Shown in pieces: positions 54,133 to 64,000 of a stretch of DNA of 64,000 nt (its first letter is position 1; each line of letters starts with the position of its first letter). Under the pieces are notes generated by a model. It saw only the letters and a list, made by a program, of their open reading frames with translations, searched no databases and was not told the DNA's origin. This DNA is from Mucilaginibacter defluvii (GTDB lineage: Bacteria; Bacteroidota; Bacteroidia; Sphingobacteriales; Sphingobacteriaceae): NCBI RefSeq assembly GCF_039543225.1, contig NZ_BAABJI010000002.1, positions 558,001-622,000 of the forward strand, given 5' to 3'. A program made the position numbers and the translations under genes.

Positions 54133-55323
54133 TTAGTTGTTAACTTCCTGCAATTCGAGTGTTAGGCGTTCGGCAGGTGCTTGGGTAACTTTGGACGTAA
54201 AGTCGTTTGTTACCTGTTGAGGTTTTCTTTTTGTGAGAAATCTTTTTTCAAAGTACTCATATGATAGGTGTGCAATAACTATCGAAATTACTGTTACAAT
54301 AATTAGCTCTACCATAGGTTTGCCGGCAAACGCAGGCGCTTTATCACGAACATTAAGCATTCCGAATATCACAATGGGATGATATACATAAATACCATAC
54401 GATATTTTACCTAAGTACTGTAGCACTGATGATCTCGACAAAGCCAATATCCTCGCCCGTCCTTTTTCAATGATACCGGCTATGATGGCGGCGCTGGTAA
54501 GGTTTAAAAGCGAATATCCCCACACCCACTGATAAGCCATCGGCAAATTGCTTGGCCAGCCTATAGCGGCTAACGAATAAGATGGTATAAAGGCTACTAA
54601 TAATAACCCGGTGATAACAACCAGCGCCATGCAGGTGTAAATTACCTGTGGCTTGCTTAAAAAATTGCGAACCTTTACCTTGCAAAGCAAAGCGCCAAAC
54701 ACAAAAGCGTCTATATGCGAAAAAGGTAATACATATGGTGCAAGCGCTTTAGCTGTGGCACTTCCGTTATAGCCAACCAGGTATGGCAAATGTTCGTTAA
54801 CGGAGTAGCCTGCTATTCTTACAAGCATGCTTAGTGGAAGCAGGCATATTAATATTAAGGTAATCCGTTTTTGAGGTACAAACCACAAAAAGAAAGGCCA
54901 TATCAAATAAAACTGCCATTCAAGCGCTAAACTCCATAAGTGGCCGTAGACCATATGGAATGTGTAATCCTGAAACAGCCACCTGAAGTTAATTGAATAG
55001 GTCACCAACCAGGGCCATTCTTTATCGAAAGCTTCGGGCTTACCGGCGAAAAAATTAAACAGTGCCAGTATTGCAATGTAGCCGAAGTATAATGGGAACA
55101 AACGTAATGCGCGGCGTTTGTAAAAATCTTTAAAAAACGCGCCGGTTTTTACTTCTGCTGAAGCTTTTTTGTTTTTTATAACAATGCCCGATATCAAAAA
55201 ACCAGACAACACGAAGAAAAATTGCACCCCGATCCATCCGCAAGGAAAAAGCGTGTAATGATAGGCGATAATAGCTAAAGCGGCTATGGCACGCATGGCA
55301 TCAAGCTGGTAGTTGTGTTTCAT
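54133..55323 (-). CDS. Membrane acyltransferase (OafA-like, acyltransferase 3)
   Basis: A 396-residue protein with about ten helices. ALDAM-type opening (NYQLDAMRAIAALAIIAYHYTLFPCGWIGVQFFFVLSGFLI) with the conserved His, then KRRALRLFPLYFG. It acylates polymer sugars at the inner membrane. With the WcaF-like gene it makes an acyl-decorated exopolysaccharide likely. Confidence 0.9.
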   Translation of the reverse strand: MKHNYQLDAMRAIAALAIIAYHYTLFPCGWIGVQFFFVLSGFLISGIVIKNKKASAEVKTGAFFKDFYKRRALRLFPLYFGYIAILALFNFFAGKPEAFDKEWPWLVTYSINFRWLFQDYTFHMVYGHLWSLALEWQFYLIWPFFLWFVPQKRITLILICLLPLSMLVRIAGYSVNEHLPYLVGYNGSATAKALAPYVLPFSHIDAFVFGALLCKVKVRNFLSKPQVIYTCMALVVITGLLLVAFIPSYSLAAIGWPSNLPMAYQWVWGYSLLNLTSAAIIAGIIEKGRARILALSRSSVLQYLGKISYGIYVYHPIVIFGMLNVRDKAPAFAGKPMVELIIVTVISIVIAHLSYEYFEKRFLTKRKPQQVTNDFTSKVTQAPAERLTLELQEVNN

Positions 55324-55357
55324 GTATCGGCTATACCCTCAAGCTAATGTTAATATC

Positions 55358-56293
55358 TTAAACGGTAACCTTCGCCCACTGCGCAACCTCGTTAAGCCCC
55401 TCGTTAAGCGAATAAACCGAACTGAAACCAATATCGTCTAACTTGCTTACATCGGCTCGCCAGTTGGTAGGGTCGCCAGGCGGCACTTTACCATCAAAAG
55501 CGATCTCCATATCAATATTCAAACTACCGATCAGGCAGCGGGCAACATCCGCAACGGTACTTTCAATCCCTGATGCCAGGTTGTATATCGAATATTTTTC
55601 GCCTTGTTGCTGATTAATAACGCTGGTTACTGCACGGCATACATCACGTACATACATAAAATCGCGGCTCTCGGCACCGGTACCAAACAGCTGTATGCTT
55701 TTTTGACCCAAGGTAGCCGCTTGTATGGCGCGCTGGGTAACGTCATATATCAGTTGTTTGCGCAAGCCCGGTCCGTAAACCGAAAATATGCGGAATACAA
55801 CAACCTGTAAATTCAAAGCACGCGAATAATTCATCAGCAAGGTTTCTGCCGTGGCCTTATGTATACCATATGGCGATATCGGCATAACCGGTGTTTGCTC
55901 TGTTATAGGTAATGTTTTAGGATTGCCATACACCGCGGCGCTCGAAAAGAAAAGCAATTTAGCTTCGGATTGTGCTTTTGCAATATATAAAGCTAACCTC
56001 GCCGTGCCGGGCAGCAGACTCGAAAAATCACTGTAAGGATCATTAACTGAGGCTGCAACTGAAGCTCCACCTGCTAAATGACAAACCGCATCCAGTTTGT
56101 GCCCTTGCAGCAACCTGTCCAAATCAACTGTTTCTAATGATGACGTGGCAAAGCCATCCCACAAAGCCGGGCGCAATGGTGCACGCATATCAATGCCGAT
56201 CAGGTTATAGCCTTGCTCAGCTAATTCATCAGCAAGCCAGGTTCCTAAAAAGCCGGACGCACCGGTTATCAGGATTGTTTTATTGTACTTCAT
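55358..56293 (-). CDS. NAD-dependent sugar epimerase/dehydratase
   Basis: A 311-residue extended SDR: ILITGASGFLGTWLADELA, SSAAVYGNP and the active-site SPYGIHKATAE (YxxxK). It modifies a nucleotide sugar for the polymer; the product is not deducible. It overlaps the next gene by 14 nt. Confidence 0.88.
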   Translation of the reverse strand: MKYNKTILITGASGFLGTWLADELAEQGYNLIGIDMRAPLRPALWDGFATSSLETVDLDRLLQGHKLDAVCHLAGGASVAASVNDPYSDFSSLLPGTARLALYIAKAQSEAKLLFFSSAAVYGNPKTLPITEQTPVMPISPYGIHKATAETLLMNYSRALNLQVVVFRIFSVYGPGLRKQLIYDVTQRAIQAATLGQKSIQLFGTGAESRDFMYVRDVCRAVTSVINQQQGEKYSIYNLASGIESTVADVARCLIGSLNIDMEIAFDGKVPPGDPTNWRADVSKLDDIGFSSVYSLNEGLNEVAQWAKVTV

Positions 56294-57434
56294 TGAAGAA
56301 TTGTTTAGGGTTGTTAAAGCAAATACGCCAGCGGTCGGCCATTACTTTATGTGAGAAGTTTTGGTCGTAATAATTTCTCAATCTAATAGGATCAAAAGCC
56401 TTGGTTTTTATGCTGGCAATCAGTTTTGATAAACCTTCACTTATAGCTCGTTGGTTCGGTTCAACCAAAACAGTATCCGGGTTATCAATGCAGCAATCGC
56501 GTATTGCGCCAATGTTGGTGGCCATAAACGGCAGGCCGTAAGCCATTGATTCAAGCAGCACCAGTGGTAGCCCCTCCATTTCAGTAGACGTAAGCACTAA
56601 GCCATCATATGATGCCATCAGTTCAGCACCTTCTCTGTCGGCCGGATAACCACCTTTGAAATTCACTATATTATTCAGATCAAGTTCTCCGGCAAGCTTT
56701 TTCAGGTTCGCATCTTCCTCGCCCTTTCCCCACAGGTCAAGCGTTATATTTTGTCTGTCCGGCAAAGTGTTCAGCGTATTAAATAGTAACGGTAAACCTT
56801 TATTGCCTGCCAACCTGCCGAAATAAGCCAGTCTTATCTGCTGCTTAGCGCTGTCATTCTGTTTTCGTAATACACCACTTACGGGTGGAGCCGGAAAACA
56901 CGGCAACCAATTTACGCCCGATGCATCAGCAAGGTTGGTTTGCCAATATATTAACATGGATGGCGCCTGTACCGCGATGCCGTTAAAGCTGCCGCGGCTT
57001 TTGGCCCATATTTCCTCATCCTTTGAGCGGTTGGCTATAAAGTCCTGCGCTATTTTAAAGCAATCATTACTTAGATAGCGCGTAATAAAATTTGATGAGT
57101 TTGATAAGCCGATGCTAACAAATACATCAGGCTTAAACCTTTTTGCCTTTTTTGCTGCTGATTGCAGCGAGCGGTATTTTTTTATCTTATCAAACAAGCC
57201 TGGAGCCTTGTGTTCAACACGGCCTAAAACAAGTTCGGCATCAATTGCACGACCGCCTTTTTTATCGTCAGTAATATTGATGATCCTGAGATTATGACCC
57301 TCAGCCTTAACAAAGTCAATCAACTCGCGATAAGCTATCTGGGCACCGCCGAGGCCATCAACATGCCCCATTAGCAAAATATTTTTTTTATTATTCACGG
57401 ATAAGTGATTGTTGCCGCTTCGTGTTACACACAT
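56280..57434 (-). CDS. Glycosyltransferase family 4
   Basis: A 384-residue GT-B enzyme: NILLMGHVDGLGGAQIAYRELIDF opening, then IRLAYFGRLAGNKGLPLLFNTL and GLVLTSTEMEGLPLVLLESMAYGLPFMATNIG. The start may be further inside the frame, but the shown start overlaps the upstream gene by 10 nt only. Sugar unknown. Confidence 0.86.
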   Translation of the reverse strand: MCVTRSGNNHLSVNNKKNILLMGHVDGLGGAQIAYRELIDFVKAEGHNLRIINITDDKKGGRAIDAELVLGRVEHKAPGLFDKIKKYRSLQSAAKKAKRFKPDVFVSIGLSNSSNFITRYLSNDCFKIAQDFIANRSKDEEIWAKSRGSFNGIAVQAPSMLIYWQTNLADASGVNWLPCFPAPPVSGVLRKQNDSAKQQIRLAYFGRLAGNKGLPLLFNTLNTLPDRQNITLDLWGKGEEDANLKKLAGELDLNNIVNFKGGYPADREGAELMASYDGLVLTSTEMEGLPLVLLESMAYGLPFMATNIGAIRDCCIDNPDTVLVEPNQRAISEGLSKLIASIKTKAFDPIRLRNYYDQNFSHKVMADRWRICFNNPKQFFNEVQ

Positions 57435-58564
57435 TTCAGATAAGCTTCGGCTGCTTTATTTAAATAGTTCGGAGGCGTAAGTTTGTTCCTGGCGTTTAAA
57501 GCCTCAATAACATTATTTACAGATGACGCCTGGAATATGCCAAGCTTTTTCATTTCTTTATCGTCATACGTTTTATCAAAAGCGGATATCAGCACCGGAA
57601 TTCCACGTTCCATCCATGCTAAGGCTGCCCCGCTTTTATTGATGCCATCTACCGGGCTGGTAACTATGCCAACATCAACCAACTGCATACAGCGGTTTAT
57701 CATGGCGGGGGCTAACGCACCTGTTTGCCAATAAACGGCACCGGGAATATTTTTGAGTATTTCAGCGACGTTTTGAATGCGACTATGGCCTATCAGCAAT
57801 ACGCCTAATTTCAATCCGGCTTTTTTTGCAGCCTGATCAATGGTCTCCAGCATTTCATGCAAGCCGGGGCAGTTGTAGCTTGTGCCAAAAAAACCGATTA
57901 TCAACCACCTGTTTTCCATGCCAGATAATAGTGACAAGTGTTTGCTTAAACCGAGTTGCTTCCACTCTTGATCATCACCATATTCGTTAACGGGTATATT
58001 ACCGAATATGGGCACTATATCCGCTTCAACCTGTATCTGTTTTAAGTAATTATGGTAGGGTTTAATGCTGGTAAATACACGTTGTGGTTTTAGCTTTGAT
58101 ATTAAAGTCTTCAAAAAATGCTTTTGCATAATCCCCAACACCCGCTCTTTAAACCCCGCGGTTACAGCCATACCACACCAAAGCTCATGCAGCATAACAT
58201 GCAATTTTATACCGGCAATTGCTTTTTTAAAACCTGAAAGCATTTCAAAAGGCAAGCCATATTTTTGAAACCCGAAACCTACATATTGTAAGCTTATCAT
58301 ATCTGGCGAAAAGGCTTTAACTTTTTTGCTCAGCAACTTATACCGCTCGTGGCTGCTTAGCGTCGCGGGCAGCCGTAATACGGGTAATTCGATGCCGTTA
58401 AGTTGCTGCACACCGTCTTCATGTACAGTTACGTGATGATCTTTTAAAGCAACGGCATTTACCTGGTGGCCATCGACTATCAGCATACAAGCTAAGCGGC
58501 GCACATAATCACCAACGCCATCTTTGCCGACTTGCAGTGATCCACAGATAAAAAAGAATTTCAT
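57425..58564 (-). CDS. Glycosyltransferase family 4
   Basis: A 379-residue GT-B-like enzyme: FFICGSLQVGKDGVGDYVRRLACML opening (activated-sugar loop), and IGFFGTSYNCPGLHEMLETI with KSGAALAWMERGIPVLISAF near the donor site. It resembles the gene at 53021 in layout (KVGDHV/D opening, weak donor block). Sugar unknown. Confidence 0.8.
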   Translation of the reverse strand: MKFFFICGSLQVGKDGVGDYVRRLACMLIVDGHQVNAVALKDHHVTVHEDGVQQLNGIELPVLRLPATLSSHERYKLLSKKVKAFSPDMISLQYVGFGFQKYGLPFEMLSGFKKAIAGIKLHVMLHELWCGMAVTAGFKERVLGIMQKHFLKTLISKLKPQRVFTSIKPYHNYLKQIQVEADIVPIFGNIPVNEYGDDQEWKQLGLSKHLSLLSGMENRWLIIGFFGTSYNCPGLHEMLETIDQAAKKAGLKLGVLLIGHSRIQNVAEILKNIPGAVYWQTGALAPAMINRCMQLVDVGIVTSPVDGINKSGAALAWMERGIPVLISAFDKTYDDKEMKKLGIFQASSVNNVIEALNARNKLTPPNYLNKAAEAYLKCV

Positions 58565-58595
58565 TTGTAATAGAAAATGGGCAGCGTATTAAACG

Positions 58596-59573
58596 TTATA
58601 TCACGCTGCGTTTCAACTTGGTAAAATAGTGCCGTGTGCGAAGCAATCCCGGATACCTGACCAGCAATGCGGCATAGCTGGATAGACGGTTATGTAAACG
58701 CTTGCCAATGTTATCAAATTCCCATTGGCTGATGCGTTTTTCGGGCAGCAATTGATAGTCAAGCGCCCATTGTAGTTCCTTCTTGTAATTCCTGTAAGCT
58801 GGGTCATCTATCAACCTGTAATAGTGGCTGATCAGTTCGTCGGCTTTACTATCGCGTATTACAATAGTTTTTGAACTTGCATGATACCTAAAGTGTACAA
58901 ACACGTTCTGATTATATATCACCTGCGGAAATTGCAGAAAATATTTTGTGAAAAATATACGGTCGAAATAGTAAGATGAGCTTTCGGAGAACTTACCGGT
59001 TTGGCGTATGTTATCCAGATCGCACCAAACACCGGGCTGATGAAAGGTATCTCTGAGCGATAAAAAATTGTTTATATCAAGATCACTGTTTTGTATAATA
59101 TCCTTAAACCCCGGATTGTCCTGATAAAAATTATGCACTTTACCAGCTACACTGCCGCCTTTAACAAACGCGCGAGCGATATAAAACAACGACATTGGCG
59201 CGAGGTAATCATCACTGTTTATCCAATTAAATATAGTACCGGTACATAATGTAATGCCCTTATTTATCGCGTTAGCCTGCCCATTGTCCTTTTCGCTAAC
59301 CCAGCTGGTTATCCATTTGTCGTACTTTTTCAAAATGTCAACACTATCGTCGGTACTGCCGCCATCAATTACGATGTACTCAAGATTAGGATAATTTTGA
59401 AGCAGGATTGAACGAATGGTTTCCTCTAAAAAAACACCCTGGTTGTAACTTGGGGTAACTATCGAAATTTTTGGCCAGTGTTTTTGCGTATCATAAATAC
59501 GTGGATCAACTTCCTTGGTCCAAGCCCAACCTTTTTTGCTGCTTACCTGTGGCAACTGTGCTAACAACGACAT
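58596..59573 (-). CDS. Glycosyltransferase family 2
   Basis: A 325-residue GT-A enzyme: PKISIVTPSYNQGVFLEETIRSIL, VIDGGSTDDSVDIL and the metal site FNWINSDDYLAP. It follows the flippase gene by 4 nt. Probably adds an early sugar of the repeat. Confidence 0.88.
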   Translation of the reverse strand: MSLLAQLPQVSSKKGWAWTKEVDPRIYDTQKHWPKISIVTPSYNQGVFLEETIRSILLQNYPNLEYIVIDGGSTDDSVDILKKYDKWITSWVSEKDNGQANAINKGITLCTGTIFNWINSDDYLAPMSLFYIARAFVKGGSVAGKVHNFYQDNPGFKDIIQNSDLDINNFLSLRDTFHQPGVWCDLDNIRQTGKFSESSSYYFDRIFFTKYFLQFPQVIYNQNVFVHFRYHASSKTIVIRDSKADELISHYYRLIDDPAYRNYKKELQWALDYQLLPEKRISQWEFDNIGKRLHNRLSSYAALLVRYPGLLRTRHYFTKLKRSVI

Positions 59574-59577
59574 ATTG

Positions 59578-60876
59578 TTAATTTGTTATGGAAACTTTAT
59601 TGATCATTATTACACTGAACAACATATGCATTACAGCCTCAAAACCGGCTACGCATATATTAAGCAATAAAATGCCTTGCAGTGTAGATATATCTAAAAA
59701 ATAGGCTGATACTGCTATTGCAGCTATACTCAGTGGTATAAGTATAACAGGTTTTATAGCCCAGCCCCTGTGCGTATATAGCGAAAATGAAGAACCTGCA
59801 AGTAAACCCAAACAACTGCCTGCAATGTTTAAGAACAACTCGGTATGTAAATTAGCGTAAGCCGGACCTAATGCCCATAGTATTTGCGCTGGAAATAACC
59901 AAACAAATAATAGTAACACGGCCAACGCCAATATCATGGCGAATGTTATCTTCAGGTACGTTCCCATCAACAAGTTTCTACTGTCGGGTAGCCTTGCAAA
60001 CCGGGGCGCTATCAAGGTTGAAAATAGAACGTTGAAAACACTTAAAACCATCACCAACCTGCCTAAAGCACCAACTTGTGCCACAGCTGTAGTTGAACCG
60101 AATACAGAGATCAGCCAAATGGTGATCTGCCCTGATGCGCAGTAATAAATAGCTCCCGGCAATATGCGTTTTACAAAGGTTAAAATATCCTTACGGATAA
60201 CCGGATCCGGGCTCTGGTCAATATCAGCATAAGTTGCTGATTTTTTGCGAAGCTGCCAGTTTGCCCAAACTGGCGGTAAACCTGAGGCAAATATGGCTAC
60301 ATATGCCCACGGAAATGTAAATATGGTAAGCGATGTAAGTATCAGGCGCAAAATATTAGTATGTACCTGTATCTTTTGTAGCGGCGCAATATCCTGTGTC
60401 AGTTTAGGAGCAACCTCAAGTAAGGTACTCGATAGCGACGAAAAGAACGCCGGGATAAGTGCCAATGTTAATAATAAAGCCATTAACCAACTTGCACCAT
60501 GATGAACGAGCAGATATAACAAAACCGGTACCGCCACCAGCAAACTACCTACGGCAAACTTCCTCCGCAGATCCAGTCCTGTTGCTATTACCAGGCCAAG
60601 CTTTTGCCTGTTTTGCCATACTTTGCCACCCTGCGACATTACGCCGGTTGATATGCCGCCGTCTGCTAATAAAATCATGGTGCCAAGCATAGTATTAACA
60701 AGCGTATACAATGCGTACTGCTGTGTTGGCAATAACCGGATAACAATTACGGCACTAACAAAACCAATTAATTGGATAATTAGTTGGGCTGCGCCAGTAA
60801 TCGTTACCAGTTTCCCTAATTCAAGCAGTTTAGTATACTTTGATACCGGCAGCGCGGTTGTAGTTTCGGTTTTCAT
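59578..60876 (-). CDS. Polysaccharide flippase (Wzx-like)
   Basis: A 432-residue protein with about 12 membrane helices; the N terminus LVTITGAAQLIIQLIGFVSAVIVIRLLP and the later SFSLYTHRGWAIKP are typical of lipid-linked oligosaccharide exporters. It would flip the undecaprenyl-linked repeat to the periplasm for polymerisation by the gene at 50358. Confidence 0.82.
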   Translation of the reverse strand: MKTETTTALPVSKYTKLLELGKLVTITGAAQLIIQLIGFVSAVIVIRLLPTQQYALYTLVNTMLGTMILLADGGISTGVMSQGGKVWQNRQKLGLVIATGLDLRRKFAVGSLLVAVPVLLYLLVHHGASWLMALLLTLALIPAFFSSLSSTLLEVAPKLTQDIAPLQKIQVHTNILRLILTSLTIFTFPWAYVAIFASGLPPVWANWQLRKKSATYADIDQSPDPVIRKDILTFVKRILPGAIYYCASGQITIWLISVFGSTTAVAQVGALGRLVMVLSVFNVLFSTLIAPRFARLPDSRNLLMGTYLKITFAMILALAVLLLFVWLFPAQILWALGPAYANLHTELFLNIAGSCLGLLAGSSFSLYTHRGWAIKPVILIPLSIAAIAVSAYFLDISTLQGILLLNICVAGFEAVMHMLFSVIMINKVSITN

Positions 60877-60890
60877 TTACAGCGTACCGA

Positions 60891-63218
60891 CTATGCTAAT
60901 CTTTTCTTATGTTTTGTGCTGATGTAGTAGCTATCATCATAATTATAGCCATAACCATATTTTGTGCGCTGAATACCGTTAAATACGATATTAAGGTTCG
61001 GCAATTGATCTTCGTTAATCACCTGCCTGATGAATTTAAGTTCAGATTTATCGGTATACCCTTGTTTTATCAGATAAAGTGTCGCATCACAAACTCTTGA
61101 TAATACAGATGCATCGGTAACCAAATGCAGCGGCGGGGTGTCTATCAACACGTCATCATATGTTCTGCGTAATTCTTGTATGAGAATATCGAGTTGCTCA
61201 CCTATCAATAGCTCAGACGGATTTTCAGGTATCAGCCCTGCTCCAATTACGGTAATGTTGCTGTGCACCGGTGATGTTTGTACAGTTTGCTCGAGCGTAG
61301 CTTCACCTTTAAAGTAATTACTTAAACCCGGGCGGTTAGTGTCAAACTTTAATGTTTCCGCAAGCTTAGGGCGGCGCATATCCAATTCAAGTACTATAAC
61401 CCTGCGATTAGTAGCAGCCAGCACAGCTGCCATATTACTGGTTACAAAACTTTTACCCTCACCACCCACACTGGAAGTGAACATGATAACACGGCCGGTT
61501 TTATTAGGCAACAGCATTTGTAAGTTTGTACGCAACACCCTGAATTGCTCGGCAATTACGTAACCTTTTTTATCAAACATTACAATGCCTTTGTTAGCTT
61601 TTTCCTGGTTGATCTCTGCAATTACAGGCGCTGTCAGGGCCTTTTCGATTTCAGCACGGTTGATTACCTTGTTCTTGACCATATCGCGACCATAAATAAA
61701 TGCCGCGGGTATGCCAATGCCCAACAGAAATGCCAGCACATAAGGCACTTGTTTTTTTGACTTAGGCGATATATAATAAGGCTCCTCAACGGTATGTATA
61801 CCGGTTAAAGTTGAAGCATAACTTAACGATACTTCTTCCTTTTTCTGCAAAAGATAGATGTACAGGTTTTCCTTTATACTTTGTTGCCTTTTTATGCTGA
61901 TGTATTGGCGCTCCTGTCCGGGTATATTTTTGATAGATGCCTCAAAGCCTGAGTTGTTTTGCTGCAATTCCCGTTGTACAGAAACCAATGATGATTTGAT
62001 ACCTTTAATAGTTTCTTTAATAGCGCTTTTTGTAGCGTTTATCTGCCTGTTAACGGGCTCAAATATGGGGTTCTGCTCAGGTGTCGTAGCTAGCAGTTTA
62101 TCGCGCTGCAATTGTAATTTGGATAACTGATCAACCAGGCTTATCAATCCAGGGTCAGATATACCTAAAGTAGCGGGTACTGTACCATCGTTATTGCTTG
62201 AATTTACATAACGCTCTATGCCGCTGATAACGTTCAGTTGAACATTAACTTCGCTCAGGCGGGTATCATTACTTTGTACGTTATCCAGGTAAAATTTTGA
62301 TTTGGATGATATATCGGTAAGGCCGCGGCTGCTTTTAAATCCTTCTACATCTTTCTCTACCGAAGTTAATTCACCGCTTAATGAGGACAAGCGTACGTCA
62401 ATAAATTTAAGCGTGCTTTGCGTAGCTCTTTTTTTATCTTCAATGCTTGATAGTTTATAGGCCTTTATCAGTTGGTTTAAAAAAGCTTTTCCTCGCTCCG
62501 GCACGCCATCTTCTATTTCCATCTCGATTATCGGCGCATCCTTATTTAGAGATACCAGAACCGCGTTTTGATAATAGGTTACCACATCTTCAACGCCTTG
62601 CGTATTTACGCTTATCTTTTTACCTATGTAATCACCAACAAAAGGGGTTGCTGTCAGGCTCCACTTGCCTAAGCTATTTTTAAGTGGTGTATTGAATTTG
62701 TATGGACCAGACTCTTCATCGCCATTCAATAACATAAAGCTATTCGCATCTTTTATTTGGATAGTGATTGACTGATAAGTAGGGCCTTTTTTACTTTCTA
62801 ACAAATTAAGTTTAACTGGCGTAGTCGCATAAATATCATCATCACTATAGCTTTCAGCCGCTTTATAGTTAGTCCAGAGTTGTAAATCATCTACCACCTG
62901 CCGAATCAATGGCCTTGAACGAATTACTTCAAGCTCACTCTCTATATCCTTAGGCTGACCGGCCAGATCAATTTTTTCCAGTGCCTGCTGCTCTGCCGAA
63001 GCGCTTTTATCATCTTTTATGGCAAGCTTGGCTTTTACATCATACACCGGCTTAGTATTGCTAACATGGATATATGCAGCTATAAAAGCAAGCACCAGGC
63101 AAACAGCGAAGTATGGCCAGGCGTGCAGATACCTGTTAAATAAACCACGCAGGTCCTTGGACGAATCTTCGTCGGCATCACTGCCACCGGTGGTTAAAAA
63201 CAAACGTTGGTTTTTCAT
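60891..63218 (-). CDS. Polysaccharide co-polymerase with tyrosine autokinase (Wzc-like)
   Basis: A 775-residue protein: Wzz-type N-terminal and C-terminal membrane helices around a long periplasmic coiled-coil, then a BY-kinase domain with Walker A SVGGEGKSF, VLELDMRRPKLAE and DDVLIDTPPLHLV. A Tyr cluster (YGYGYNYDDSYY) at the C terminus is the autophosphorylation tail. It controls chain length and export together with the Wza-like lipoprotein. Confidence 0.93.
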   Translation of the reverse strand: MKNQRLFLTTGGSDADEDSSKDLRGLFNRYLHAWPYFAVCLVLAFIAAYIHVSNTKPVYDVKAKLAIKDDKSASAEQQALEKIDLAGQPKDIESELEVIRSRPLIRQVVDDLQLWTNYKAAESYSDDDIYATTPVKLNLLESKKGPTYQSITIQIKDANSFMLLNGDEESGPYKFNTPLKNSLGKWSLTATPFVGDYIGKKISVNTQGVEDVVTYYQNAVLVSLNKDAPIIEMEIEDGVPERGKAFLNQLIKAYKLSSIEDKKRATQSTLKFIDVRLSSLSGELTSVEKDVEGFKSSRGLTDISSKSKFYLDNVQSNDTRLSEVNVQLNVISGIERYVNSSNNDGTVPATLGISDPGLISLVDQLSKLQLQRDKLLATTPEQNPIFEPVNRQINATKSAIKETIKGIKSSLVSVQRELQQNNSGFEASIKNIPGQERQYISIKRQQSIKENLYIYLLQKKEEVSLSYASTLTGIHTVEEPYYISPKSKKQVPYVLAFLLGIGIPAAFIYGRDMVKNKVINRAEIEKALTAPVIAEINQEKANKGIVMFDKKGYVIAEQFRVLRTNLQMLLPNKTGRVIMFTSSVGGEGKSFVTSNMAAVLAATNRRVIVLELDMRRPKLAETLKFDTNRPGLSNYFKGEATLEQTVQTSPVHSNITVIGAGLIPENPSELLIGEQLDILIQELRRTYDDVLIDTPPLHLVTDASVLSRVCDATLYLIKQGYTDKSELKFIRQVINEDQLPNLNIVFNGIQRTKYGYGYNYDDSYYISTKHKKRLA

Positions 63219-63222
63219 AAGC

Positions 63223-63963
63223 TTAATTGTTGATGCTGGTTAGGATGATAGTAATTACCGACGCTGCTGAAAGTATCAAACTCGCGTTGCGATAATTCCT
63301 GTCGCCTGAGTTCGACTTGGTCTTATCAGGTTGTACATACAGCACATCATTATTTTTGAGGTAGTAGTATGGTGATTTAAAAAGATCAGCCGATGTTAAA
63401 TCAAGGTTGTAGTACTGGCGCTTACCGTCAATTTCGCGTATAAGCAATACGTTATTGCGTATACCGGTAATGTTCAGGTCGCCGGCCAAACCAAGCGCCT
63501 CGGGCACGGTTACGCGTTCGTTAGGTATTTGGTAAATGTTCGGTCGGGCTACGTCGCCAATTACTGATATCTTAAAATTCAGTACCCGTACATTAACCGA
63601 CGGTTGTTTAAGGTATGTAGTAAGGCGTTTTTGTATTTCTTTAGAGATGTTTTCAGTGGTTAAGCCAACAACTTTCAAGTTACCTATTAATGGTAATTGT
63701 ATTTCGCCGGCCTGGTCAACACGATAACCTGAAGTTTTGTTACTGGAATCGCCCCAGGCTTCAGGGTTAAGGCTGCTTACGGTTATTCCTAAAATATCTT
63801 CGCGTTGCACGGTAAGCGGCGAAAAGTTATCTATGGCTTCATTAGCGCTGTTACCGCGGTTTACGTTTTGAAAATAAGGTATATTTTTATAAGAGCTGCA
63901 GGAAGTAAATAGAATACAAATGGAAATCGCAAAAAATCTAAATAGCGTAAGATATTTCATCAT
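63223..63963 (-). CDS. Polysaccharide export lipoprotein (Wza-like)
   Basis: A 246-residue lipoprotein: lipobox LFTSC, SSYKNIPYF typical of Bacteroidota Wza proteins, then the export domain TVQREDILGITVSSLNPEAW and two SLBB-like parts (ISVIGDVARPNIYQIP; LKNNDVLYVQPD). It builds the outer-membrane exit channel. First gene of the minus-strand exopolysaccharide cluster, with a C-terminal hydrophobic tail. Confidence 0.92.
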   Translation of the reverse strand: MMKYLTLFRFFAISICILFTSCSSYKNIPYFQNVNRGNSANEAIDNFSPLTVQREDILGITVSSLNPEAWGDSSNKTSGYRVDQAGEIQLPLIGNLKVVGLTTENISKEIQKRLTTYLKQPSVNVRVLNFKISVIGDVARPNIYQIPNERVTVPEALGLAGDLNITGIRNNVLLIREIDGKRQYYNLDLTSADLFKSPYYYLKNNDVLYVQPDKTKSNSGDRNYRNASLILSAASVITIILTSINN

Positions 63964-64000
63964 TAAAATATAGTTGAAAGCGTGAACTTAAATTTGTTTT

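Noticed and set aside
1..64000. tRNA, rRNA, CRISPR arrays or insertion sequences
   Set aside because: No cloverleaf, rRNA segment, regularly spaced repeats or transposase gene was recognised while reading both strands; dedicated search tools could still find a divergent tRNA.

Overview
The window looks like a chromosome segment of a Bacteroidota bacterium close to Mucilaginibacter or Pedobacter (Sphingobacteriaceae). The grounds are protein style (GyrA, a DUF421/YetF-like protein, an alginate-export-type porin, Wza/Wzc-type exopolysaccharide machinery), weak Shine-Dalgarno signals, A/T-rich leaders and moderate GC. This placement is inference from sequence style, not from a database search.

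Layout. (1) 1-6041, plus strand: the 3' end of hemF, a small secreted protein, gyrA, and two secreted TPR proteins closed by a clear terminator. (2) 6085-18591: a compact integrated element of about 12.5 kb with 27 closely packed plus-strand genes. It has a phage_X/CRI-type rolling-circle replication protein, a GH24 lysozyme and an M15 peptidase that each end in a membrane anchor, many tiny membrane proteins, two arginine-rich protamine-like peptides (one membrane-anchored), a 311-residue candidate major capsid protein and an SGNH-hydrolase candidate spike. No terminase, portal, tail, packaging ATPase or integrase gene is visible. It is flanked by two XerCD/dif-like 28-bp sites with identical cores, and it carries a structured non-coding region at its right end. 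I read it as a provirus of an icosahedral, internal-membrane ssDNA phage, resembling the FLiP/Finnlakeviridae type, that uses host XerCD at a dif-like site. The predicted circular genome is 12,479 nt. (3) 18707-21043: a secreted BSP-type peptidase, a zinc-ribbon mini protein and a YetF-like membrane protein. (4) 21044-23940, minus strand: a four-gene operon (methyltransferase, AIR-synthase-like, ThiE-like, Trm112-like) behind a clear TPP riboswitch and terminator. This is an unusual thiamin-regulated gene set. (5) 24018-26768: a secreted GH2 glycosidase. (6) 26915-39239: a nitrate-assimilation locus with nirB, nirD, a porin, a nitrate/nitrite MFS transporter, a nitrate reductase fused to its own FAD/[2Fe-2S] reductase, and a nitrite-reductase-like protein fused to rubredoxin, divergent from sumT (sirohaem) and a conserved hypothetical gene. 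(7) 39378-63963, minus strand: a large exopolysaccharide cluster. It runs from Wza- and Wzc-like export genes through flippase, polymerase, many glycosyltransferases, acyltransferases, heptose genes (gmhA, rfaE1), a GMC oxidoreductase and gmd to a single-domain response regulator.

How parts fit. The nitrate genes import nitrate and reduce it to nitrite and ammonium, and SUMT supplies the sirohaem needed by NirB. The exopolysaccharide cluster builds and exports a heptose- and probably fucose- or rhamnose-containing, acylated surface polymer. The provirus carries a predicted carbohydrate esterase that could act on such an acylated polymer.
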